Source: Malania oleifera
Taxonomy: Eukaryota; Streptophyta; Magnoliopsida; Santalales; Ximeniaceae
Direction: 5' to 3'
Assembly: GCF_029873635.1 (NCBI RefSeq)
Contig: NC_080423.1
Coordinates: 111,679,087 to 111,743,086 of the forward strand
DNA: 64,000 nt
In this document: positions 13,119 to 22,389 of the stretch, one piece after another
How positions within the stretch are numbered: position 1 is the first letter of the stretch
Layout: each line of letters opens with the position of its first letter
Notes under the pieces: generated by a model
Database searches by the model: none
What the model was told of the DNA's origin: nothing
The model's input: only the letters and a program-made list of their open reading frames with translations
Made by a program: the position numbers and the translations under genes

Positions 13119-13506
13119 ATTAGGTTGTAGATTCTGCAAACTTTAAGATTGATTAATATCAGAGTATAGGTACGAATAAGGATAAGAATAGGAATGGGTA
13201 GATTAGGATGTTGATAGGAGATTTTGAGTTTTGTTTGGTAGCTTAGTGGCAAAAATCCCTTGATGGACTTCTGTGAGTTTCCGAATCTAGCCAGTTTTAG
13301 AAAACCACGGTAAATCCGTTGACGGTGATGTTTCTAAGCAGAGACACTAGAACTCATAATTAGAACTTGAGAGTTAAGTTGATTTGGGGATAAACTGGTT
13401 GTTTGATGTTTTAATTGAGGATTTAAATGTTAAACTGATTCGTTGTTCTATAACTGTATCTAATGTGATATGAAGGTTCTAAATTCGCTTCTGTCCTGTC
13501 TACAGG

Positions 13507-14599
13507 ATGGATTCCAGGGGAAAGGACATTGATGCTAGAGAGGAGAAATGATATAGGAGCCACTAGTGTGGGAGAGATCGATACCTCCACTCTACTGTAG
13601 GGTTTAGCTCGGCAGGTTCGGGAAGAAATTAGGTGAGACTCTGAAGGACAGAACTTCCCAACTGTGAACCAGGGTTGTTCGATTGACCAATTTACTCGCT
13701 TGAAACCTTCTACATTTGCGGGCAGTGTTGACCCACTCATAGCAGAGAGCTAGGTGCAAGAAATGGAGAAAATATTGGTAGTGTTATCTTGCACTGAGGC
13801 ACAGAAGGTTCTCTTCACTACCTTTAAGCTAACAGGGGAGGCCGAGCGCTGGTGGCAAGCAGTAAAGCTGCTAGAGGAACAGCGAGCAGTGCCCACGGAT
13901 ATAACTTTAAGTCGATTTAAGGAACTTTTCTATGATCGGTATTTCCTTGCCACCACCAGGGTTGTGAAGGCAGAGGAATTATTTTAGCTAAATCAGGGGC
14001 AACTTACTATGCAGCAATATGCTGCGAAGTTCATGGAGCTCTCTCGTTTTGTACCTTTTATGGTTCTAGATGAGTTTCAGAAGGCTAGGTGGTTTGAGAG
14101 GGGATTGAAATCGAGAATTCACGAGCAAGTGGCAGTTCTGAAGGTACAGAACTTTTCAGAACTGGTGGATAGAGCCACCGTGGCAGAATTGAGTCTGCAG
14201 AAGAGTGCAGAGATAGCAGAGCAGAGGAAGAGGCCTATGCCTCCTAGTTTTTCTGATGATGCCAGACAGGGCTCATGGAAGACGGACAAATATGTTGGGG
14301 GACAGAGATCTGATAGAGGTAATCAAGGATGTCAGAGCAATTTGTAACCTCCCTATTGTACTCGTTGTAAGTTGAGGCATTGGGGAGAATGCCTAGCCAG
14401 GAACATTAAGTGCTATTGGTGCGGCAAATATGGCCACATGGCCCGAGATTGATGAGGACTGCCGAACAGCGCACCCGCTCCTAATCAGCACCAGAGGAAT
14501 GAGCCATTGCCTCGTGGTGGTCCAGCGTGTGTGTATACCATGGTTCCGACTGATAGGGATATTGCTCATGGTGCAGGAACAGGTATGATTTTATATTAA
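13507..14599 (+). pseudogene. Gypsy gag pseudogene of the gag-only element
   Basis: Begins MDSRGKDIDAREEK at the first good ATG, then shifts frame. The gag core is readable in one frame from about 13685 with [26 protein letters not shown] and [16 protein letters not shown], interrupted by stops at 13751 and 13985. This is the retrotransposon gag domain of Tekay-like elements. The zinc knuckle at 14411-14453 reads CYWCGKYGHMARD followed by TGA, so the last cysteine is a stop codon. The frame ends at 14597-14599 and no pol follows. If ever active, it supplied capsid only and relied on a relative for enzymes. Confidence 0.82.
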
Positions 14600-14748
14600 A
14601 GATTGATTTGATTTTAGATTCATATGCTTACTTAGAATTGTGGAGTATATTGAATTTGTGGTGTAATGATGATTAGGTAATTTTAGAATTTTTTAAAAAG
14701 ATTGATTAGTGAATTTCGAGGAAAAAATTCTTTTAAGGAGGGGAGAAT

Positions 14749-14994
14749 GTAACGACCCAAAAAAATAAAAAAATAAAAAAATAAAATTTTTAATTAAAAA
14801 AAATATTATTATTAATTAATTAATTATTATTACGAAAATTAATTAAATTAAGAAATGTGAGGATTGTGGATATATATAAGTATATGATAAGGTTAAAGTA
14901 GGATAAACGTTAAAGAGGATAAAGGAAAGGAAAAAAAAAACTTAAAGGTTAAGTTTTCTAGAGAAGTAGAAGAGGAGAAGAAAGAAGAAGATTG
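14749..14994 (+). repeat. 3' LTR fragment of the gag-only element
   Basis: Matches 10484-10747 of the 5' LTR with a few small indels, then stops abruptly in GAAGAAGATT. Confidence 0.8.
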
Positions 14995-15480
14995 AGAGCT
15001 CGGACTTTCTCAGAGATAGTGGACAAGACTACGGTGATTGAGAGAAGCATATAGAGAGGCGGAGTAGCCCAGAGCCCGAGGAAGAGGCCCGCGCCTTCTA
15101 ATTTTTAGGTAGGGCCCAGTCGAGGGCCGTGGAGGAGATATGATAGCAGAGGGGGATGACAACAGGGAGGAGGAGATCGAGCAGTACAGGGCAGACAGAT
15201 GCCCCCTCCTTTTCCCAAATGTTTGAGGAGGCACCCAGGAGAGTGCCGAGCGAGAGAGGTTGTTTGCTATCAGTGCCATCAGCCTGGGCATATTGTAAGG
15301 AACAGCCAAGTACCGCTAGCGGTAACGGCTGCTCCTCGACCGTATAGAGGAGGTTACTAGACATCTCAAGGTGGACAATAGAGGAATACTGCTCCGGCAC
15401 AAGTTTATGCACTGACGTCGGGAGATGCTGAGGCAGCAGGAGATATGGTGACAAGTACGGTTTCAATACTGTCATTTAAA
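14995..15480 (+). pseudogene. Tekay gag C-terminal remnant
   Basis: Frame-broken gag tail belonging to the 8529-21881 element. The zinc knuckle at about 15265-15306 reads CYQCHQPGHIVRNS, with the final Cys changed to Ser. Upstream gag is absent. Confidence 0.7.
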
Positions 15481-17750
15481 GCTACTGTTTTGTTTGATTT
15501 TGGGGCAACTCATTCTTTTATTGCCCGGGATTATGTAAAGTTGTATGGGTTTGAGCCTCAGTAGTTAGATATTAGTTTGTCTATTGCTATGTCGATTGGA
15601 GCTGTAGGGATATGTAGAAAGGTACTCAGGGACTATCCAATGAATATTCAGGGGAGGTCTTTGTTAGCTAATCTGGTAGTTTTAGACATGCATGGGTTTG
15701 AGATAATCTTGGGTATGGATTCGCTAGCTACCCACTATGCTAGCATTGATTGCCATCAGAGAGTGGTAGTATTCAGACCTCCAGAGAGATAGGAGTATAG
15801 ATTCATGGGATCACGTGTGTGCACCCCACCTCAGTTACTATTCGCTATTCAGGCACGTGGATTGCTATTAGAAGGTTGTCAGGGATATTTAGCCTGCGTG
15901 AAGGCAGTATCAGAAGGGGAGCTAAAGGTAGAGGATATCCTAGTGGTGAGGAATTTTCTTGATGTATTCCTTGAGGATTTGTCATGACTACCTCTTGATC
16001 GTGAGATAGAGTTTGTTATTGATCTGGTTCCTGGGACAGCGCTAATTTCGAAGGCGTCATATAGAATGGCACTGGCAGAGCTGAAAGAATTGAAAGAGGA
16101 GTTGCAGGAACTATTAGATAAAGGATTTGTTCGGCCCAGTGTGTCGCCCTAGGGAACACCGGTTTTATTTGTGAGGAAGAAGGATGGCTCGATGAGGTTG
16201 TGCATCGACTATCGAGAAATAAACAAAGTGACTATCAAGAATAAATACTCGCTCCCGCGTATCGATGATTTGTTTGATCAGTTACAGGGGACACAAATCT
16301 TTTCGAAGATAGATTTGCGCTCCGAGTATCATCAGGTGAAAGTCAGGGTGGAAGATGTTCCGAAGATGACATTTAGAACACGGTATAGCCATTATGAATT
16401 TCTAGTTATGTCGTTTGGTTTGATGAATGCTCCCGTAGTGTTTATGGATTTGATGAATAGGGTCTTTTACCAGTATTTGAATTAGTTTGTGGTAGTGTTT
16501 ATTGATGATATACTGGTGTATTCAAAGAGTCCAGAGGAGCATGAGGAGCATCTGAGTATAGTGTTGCGAGAGAAGAAGCTTTATGCAAAGCTCAAGAAGT
16601 GCAAGTTCTGGCTGGAATAGGTTACCTTCCTTGGACATGTTATATCCATGGGTGGTATTTCTGTTGATCCGAGTAAGATTGAGGCGGTAGTAGGCTGGGT
16701 ATGACTAAAGAGCGTGAACAAGATCAAGAGTTTCCTAGGATTGGTTGGGTATTATCGCAGGTTTGTTGAGGGCTTTTCTAGACTGTCAGACCCATTGACC
16801 AGATTAACCAGGAAGGGAGTGAAGTTTGAGTGGTCTGATGAATGTGAACAGGGCTTCTAGGAGTTGAAGTAGTGACTCATCATTGAATCTGTGTTGACGA
16901 TTCCTTCAGGAGAAGAGGGGTTCGTAATTTACAGTGATGCATCCCATAAAGGGCTCGGATGCTTGTTGATGCAGCGAGGGTGAGTAATAGTCTATGCCTC
17001 ACGACAGTTGAAAAAATATGAGAAGAACTACCCTACCCATGATCTGGAGTTGGCGGAAGTTGTTTACGCACTGAAGATTTAGAGGCACTATCTTTATGGG
17101 AGTAGATGTGAGATATTTACTGACCATAAGAGCTTAAAATATTTCTTCATGCAGAAGGAATTAAATATGAGGCAGAGGAGATGGCTGGAGCTAATAAAGG
17201 ATTACGACTGCACTATCAGCTACCACCCGGGAAAGGCTAATGTGGTTGCTGATGCTTTAAGCCGAAAATTAGTGGATTCATCTGTATCTGTGGTGGAGAT
17301 TCAGCACTTGATCTAGATGGATCTAGAGAGGCTCGGTGTGGAGCTGGTAGAGGGCGAGCACCAGGCGTTTATTGCTGACTTGGTTTTGCAGCCGACTCTA
17401 CAGGAGATAATTAAAGTAGCCTAGAGAAATGATGCAGAATTAGTAGAGCTTATGAGGAAGGTATAAGATGGTCAAGAAATAGATTTTAGCATCTCAGATG
17501 ATGGAGCCTTGAGGTTCTGTACCAGGTTATGCGTTCCTGCCGACCCTGAGATCAAAAAGGTTATCTTGGAGGAAGCGCATCGGTTTCTATATACTGTACA
17601 TCCAGGTAGCACTAAAATGTACAGGGATCTTCGAGAGTCCTTCTGGTGGAGTAACATGAAGAGGGAGATAGCCCAGTATGTGGATTAGTATTTGACGTGC
17701 CAGCAAGTGAAGATTAAGCACCAGAGATCGGGCGAGATCATTGCAGCCAC
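15481..17750 (+). pseudogene. Tekay protease, reverse transcriptase and RNase H pseudogene
   Basis: Frame 1 throughout with about a dozen stops. The protease active site at 15496 reads FDFGATHSFI where the family has DTGATHSFI. RT starts near 16030; visible motifs are [31 protein letters not shown] and FIDDILVYS (16498-16524; the catalytic Asp pair is intact). RNase H shows YSDASHKGLGCLL and [10 protein letters not shown] and ends at ADALSRK. Then comes the integrase HHCC zinc region (HRFLYTVHPGSTKMYRDL...CQQVK). These enzymes make cDNA from element RNA; stops at 15562, 15790, 15985, 16150 and 16483 and later rule out function. Confidence 0.92.
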
Positions 17751-18832
17751 TCCACATTCCTGAGTGGAAGTGGGAGCATATAGCGATGGATTTCGTCACA
17801 GGATTGTCGCCGACATTGCATGGATATGCCGCTATTTAGGTAGTGGTGGATCGACTAACGAAGACTGCCCACTTTTTACTGATCAGAGTTAGCCACTCCA
17901 TGGATAGATTGGCTGAGTTATATATCCAGGAGATAGTTAGGCTCCACGGCATCCCAGTGTCCATAGTTTCAGATAGAAACCCACGATTCACATCTCATTT
18001 TTGGAAGAGTCTGCAAGAGGCCATGGGTTCTCATTTGTCGTTCAGCACAATCTTTCACCCTCAGACAGATAGGCAGACGAAGAGGACGATACAGATTCTG
18101 GAAGATATGCTGTGAGCATATGTGCTGGAGTTTGGAGGTCGCTAGATGCAGTATCTGCCACTAGTTGAGTTTGCGTATAACAACAGTTACCAGGCCAGCA
18201 TTAGGATGACACTGTATGAGGCGTTTTATGGCAGGAGGTGCCGATCCCCGTTATACTGAGATGAGGTTGGAAAGAGACAGGTATTGGGGTTAGAGCTGAT
18301 ATAGCAGACTTGGGATAAAGTTAAACTCATCAAAGACAAGATCAGGACAGCGTAGAGCCGGCAGAAGAGTTATGTTGATGCTCATCAGCGAGAATTGGAG
18401 TTTGACGTAGGAGATCACATTTTCCTGAAGGTGGCACTGATGAAGGGAGTTATGAGGTTTGGGAGGAAGGGTAAGCTGAGCTTTAGGTATATTGGACCAT
18501 TTGAGATTCTTGAAAGAGTGGGTCCAGTTGCCTATTGGTTAGCATTACCACCGGTCTTGTCTAGAATCCATGATGTATTCCACATTGCTATGCTGAGGAA
18601 ATACGTCCCAGACCCCTCCCATGTGATCAACTATGAAGCACTAGAGTTGAGAGACACTTTAGCTTATGAGGAAGTGCCAGTGCAGATTCTTGACTAGAAG
18701 GAACAGGAGCTACCTACGAGGAAGATTCCACTAGTGAAAGTTTTGTGGCGCAATCATGTAGTTGAGGAAGCTTCTTGGGAACTAGAGGATCAGATGCGCC
18801 AGAGATATCCACACTTATTCGGTAGAGCTTAG
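17751..18832 (+). pseudogene. Tekay integrase core and chromodomain-like tail pseudogene
   Basis: Continues in frame 2, so a frameshift lies near 17750. The integrase core shows MDFVTGLSP (first Asp) and SDRNPRFTSHFW (second Asp). The third catalytic position reads QTKRTIQ where the family has QSERTIQ, so the glutamate is now lysine. The GPY/F-type region (FRYIGPFEILERVGPVAY) and the C-terminal VLWRNHVVEEASWELE follow, the latter typical of the Tekay chromodomain that guides insertion to chromatin. TAG at 18830-18832 ends the frame. Confidence 0.9.
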
Positions 18833-19387
18833 AGTTGAGTCAATCAAGTGAAAAGAATAATATTGTGTAGTTTTTATTTGTATAGTGTAACGTAGGATAG
18901 ATAGAGTTTTTAGTTTTGAAATATGAATGGCTTTGGAAGAATTTTGGAAAAGTTTTGGAAAAGTTGTAATCTCCTAGAACTCTCGTTGTAACCATGGTAT
19001 TCCTCTGCCATAAGTGAGGGTAATTAATAAAAATGGACGTGTTTTCGCTAAGGATGGGAAGCAGGGGAATAGCAAATTTCGAGGACAAAATTTTTATAAG
19101 GAGAGGAGAATGTAATAATCCCAAAAATGGATATAGAAGATTAATGGAGTGATTCCCAAAAAGAAAAAAAAAATTAATTAATTAATTAATCAAATTTTAA
19201 AAAAATAAAAAAAATAATTAAAATTTATTATTATTTTTATTAATAAAATATATTATTATTAATATTAATTAAATATATTATTATTATTATTACTATTATT
19301 ATATATTCTGAAGCTTCAGGTGAATTCTCATGTCTCTCTCTCTCTCTCTCTCTCTCTAAATTTCTTTTCTTCTCCTCTCATTCTATC

Positions 19388-19417
19388 TCTCTCTCTCTCT
19401 CTCTCTCCTCTCTCTCC

Positions 19418-19462
<45 letters not shown>
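19388..19462. repeat. (CT)n microsatellite in LTR leader
   Basis: Long CT dinucleotide tract with short interruptions, directly upstream of the conserved leader containing GATTTCGTGGCAGATTTT. Confidence 0.9.
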
Positions 19463-19465
<3 letters not shown>

Positions 19466-21223
19466 CCCGATTTCGTGGCAGATTTTTGCCCGATCGAAAA
19501 TTGAAAGATACCGTTGGACTCCATTCTCCGCTACCATCATTTCTACCGGAGTGGATCGGTGGTAGGAGTGACGTAAACGTATTTCCTGGGGTAAGTCAAT
19601 TTTCTTTTTTTTCTTTAATTTCTTACAAATTATAAGTCCGATTGACGAACGGATACCACCACGAGAATCTAGGGATGATTCTCTACAAGTCTAACGTGAT
19701 AAAATTCTCGTGGGGCCATCGTGGGCAAAACCCCAAATTTTGGGTACGGGGGTTATTAAAGGGCTTATTTTTAATTAATTAGGATTAATTTAGAAATACT
19801 AAAATGTTGAGCATCTAGAGTTGAAGTAGAATGTTTGGAATTAGGACCTGGGTGAGCGCCGCGAGTGTAATTTCGGGAACCGTAGACAAAATTTAGAAAA
19901 TTAAGTGGGGGGTATTAAATAATAGTTTAAATATTAATTTGAGGTATATGGAGCCTAGGAAAGGTTAAATGGGTATTATTTTGGAGAAATAGATTAATTA
20001 ATCTAGGACAAATGTGAATTTCAACATATGAGTTTCAGGCGCTAAGGGCGTAGGATTGGGGTTCTAGCGAGACTCTCAGTAAGTCAGGTAAGGGGAATAA
20101 ATTATAGCAGTATTTTTAGAATTATTGTTTAAATTAATATGTGAAAATGTGCTTATGGTATTTTGTCTGGAAATTATTATGATATAAATATCAGATAAAT
20201 TGTGTGGCATTTGAGTAATTTTAAATTGTGATATTTTGGAGTGTGAAATATAACGATGAGTAATTTTTGAGAAAATATTGAAATGAGAATTATTGATGTG
20301 AATAGTGAAAAATAAAATATGGTATTTATATGTGAATAGAAATGTTTTGCCTGAAAGATGAGATTTTGTGAATTTCTGATATTGAGAAAATAACAAAATG
20401 TGGTATTTATTTGTGAGTGGAAATTATTTGCATGAGAAATGAGTTTGTACAAATTGTTGATATGAGTATTTTGGGAAAATGTGAAAAATACGTGAAATAT
20501 GATATATGATATTACGAGATGATGAAATGTGTACAGAAAATGATGAGAATATTTATATTGAACTGAATTGTGATATACTGAAACATGATTGATGGAATGT
20601 CAATACCGCATAATGATTGCGGGTATGTGGTTGTAAACCCTATTGGATGGTTATGATATTGAGCACGGTACCGTTGCTAGTGGTGTTAGTGCAACCACAC
20701 GACTCTTGGAGCGTGTGGTGTGGTAGTCGACTGAGCGATTTTGTAGGGTTGTTGGGCCCCCTGAGTCCGGATCAGGGTTATAGGCCGGCCAATCGTACTA
20801 CAGACGCGATATGTGATATAATACTTTGATCTAACCGGGTCAGCCAACCACGGTTAGATCCAGCTTTCGTGCCGCACAACCTTGACCATGGGGGGAAGTA
20901 TGACGTGGATATAAAGATCCTTTGGATGGCCATGAGTTACAAACGAGATGTTGGTATTTGATACCGAGGATACTCAGGAGCTGGAAAGTAAAATGGAAAC
21001 GAAAAGTAAAAGAATGATAAAATTGGCTAAAATGAGAAATGAAAGAAAGAATGGAAATTGAGAAATAAAGAATGATAAAATATGAGAAATGAACTGTGTG
21101 AGTTAATGACATAAATAATTGAGGTGAAGTGAAACTCTCCGCCTGAGGGCTTACTAAGTAAGGTGAGTGCCCTAATAGGTATCAGATGTGGCCATACCCA
21201 GCTGCATAACGTGTTAGGACAGA

Positions 21224-21252
21224 GGGAAGCTACCTGTACGGGTAATCTTCCC
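21224..21252 (+). other. Conserved LTR hairpin 2 (Tekay 3' LTR)
   Basis: Outer stem GGGAAG with CTTCCC, inner stem TACC with GGTA, six-base loop. Confidence 0.6.
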
Positions 21253-21884
21253 TATTCTCAGGAACTTCGCGAGTAAATATGTGCTAGAAATCATTGAATT
21301 TGAAAATTGATTTTAAAGCTTATAAAAGTTTGTGTTGTTTATCTATATGACTATGAGAATTTAATTGTTAGTGTATTTTCTCAAGTGAAATGATTATTTG
21401 AAAAGTAAAGTGTATTATAATTGTACTCATATGACCACACATTGTAAATAATTTATTCCTTCTTACTGATATGTGTCTCACCCAAATTATCTAAATTTTT
21501 CAGAAAACAGGGATAGATCAGGCGATAGAGCTCCGTGACCATTGGAAGTTGAGACCCCAATACACAAGGTGAGTTTCTAGACTAGGGGAGGTGTAATTCC
21601 CCTAGTGTTGAGTATTTTTGAGTTTATGATAATGATGTATATATGTGTATGTAGATATTCTGGGTATTGTATTCTGAATGATATAAATACACTGTCTTCC
21701 ACTGTTAGGTTTTATAAATAAGATGACTTTTTACTCGGTACCCAATGCGGGTCGGGTCATACGAATTTTAGTAGGGTTGTTGACGTGGCCGATTTGTGAA
21801 TGTTATAGATGACATGTGAATATTTGATTATTTATTTATTATTGATTGAAAAAAAAATTGTATGAAAAACGGGGCGTCACAGGA

Positions 21885-22133
21885 TTACAACAAGATGGTG
21901 TGATGCTGCATTGTGATAGTCAGAGTTCCATTTACTTAGCGAAGAATTAGGTATACCATGCTAGGACCAAGCACATCGATGTGAGGTTCCACAGGGTTGA
22001 GGAATTGATTGCTTCGGGTAAACTTGTGTTGGAGAAGGTTCACACATATGATAATGTAGCAGATATTCTGACCAAATCAGTTACTTCAGAGAAGTTCAAG
22101 CATTGCTTGGACTTACTTCATGTCTCCAAATGA
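21885..22133 (+). pseudogene. Copia RNase H C-terminal end
   Basis: Picks up the copia frame after the Tekay insertion: LQQDGVMLHCDSQSSIYLAK, then a stop, then YHARTKHIDVRFHRVEEL and ADILTKSVTSEKFKHCLDLL, ending at TGA 22131-22133. DSQSSIYLAKN and HIDVRFHF-type motifs are the normal end of Tnt1-like pol. Confidence 0.92.
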
Positions 22134-22220
22134 TAGAAGGGAGACATATCCAACCAAGTGTTTTTAAGTTCAAAGAGAAATAGTTCATGTTTTTGAGATT
22201 CTCCTAAAGGGCATATAATC

Positions 22221-22234
22221 GCCAAGGTGGAGAT
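22221..22234 (+). other. Copia polypurine tract
   Basis: GCCAAGGTGGAGAT immediately before the TG of the 3' LTR; primes plus-strand DNA synthesis. Confidence 0.85.
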
Positions 22235-22389
22235 TGTTATTTATGGCTCTTATACTTCTGTTTTTATAAGCAAAGAAGGAAGGAGGAAAAAAGTGAAGAG
22301 GGCAGCACAGTAGGACTCGTCGATGAGGGGCCTATGCTCGTTGACGAGGGAACAACATAGGTTCGTCGACGAAGGTTTTGAAGCTCGTT
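22235..22389 (+). repeat. Copia 3' LTR, segment 1
   Basis: Starts TGTTATTTATGG. Contains three variants of the palindrome CTCGTCGACGAG between 22315 and 22370. Interrupted at 22389 by the SIRE-like element. Confidence 0.85.

Larger units (their letters stand above)
10484..14994 (+). mobile_element. Gag-only gypsy element nested in the Tekay 5' LTR
   Basis: LTR starting TGTAACGGCCC at 10484 and ending GTCACA at 13103, then a PBS, a gag pseudogene, a polypurine tract (TTTTAAGGAGGGGAGAA, 14732-14748) and a second LTR starting TGTAACGACCC at 14749. The second LTR matches the first for about 245 bp and then breaks off at about 14994, where internal Tekay sequence begins. No TSD is therefore recoverable, and the right side was lost by deletion. 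The interior is only 1645 bp and has no protease, RT or integrase. Confidence 0.85.
8529..21881 (+). mobile_element. Tekay/Del-like chromovirus gypsy element inserted in copia RNase H
   Basis: It begins TGTAATAACACC and ends GGCGTCACA. Flanks are GGGTT (8524-8528) and GGATT (21882-21886), a 5-bp TSD with one mismatch. The 3' LTR is complete (19111-21881, 2771 bp), preceded by a polypurine tract AAGGAGAGGAGAA at 19098-19110. The 5' LTR is kept only for 8529-10483. The rest of it, the PBS and most of gag were lost at the site where another gypsy element now sits (10484-14994). The protease, RT, RNase H, integrase, chromodomain order marks Ty3/gypsy chromovirus, best matching Tekay. Pol has stops and frameshifts. 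Confidence 0.9.
19111..21881 (+). repeat. Tekay 3' LTR, complete (2771 bp)
   Basis: Starts TGTAATAATCCC directly after the polypurine tract and ends GGGGCGTCACA. A TATA-like run lies around 19295, a CT-rich leader at 19336-19462, GGTAAG-type sites at about 19588 and 20087, GGTACCGTTGCTA near 20667, the double-hairpin module at 21143-21252 and TTTTTCAG near 21496. This order is shared by the other LTRs. Confidence 0.9.

Noticed and set aside
15010..15475. Minus-strand frames opposite the Tekay gag tail
   Set aside because: Plus strand encodes a recognisable zinc knuckle; these are antisense shadows.
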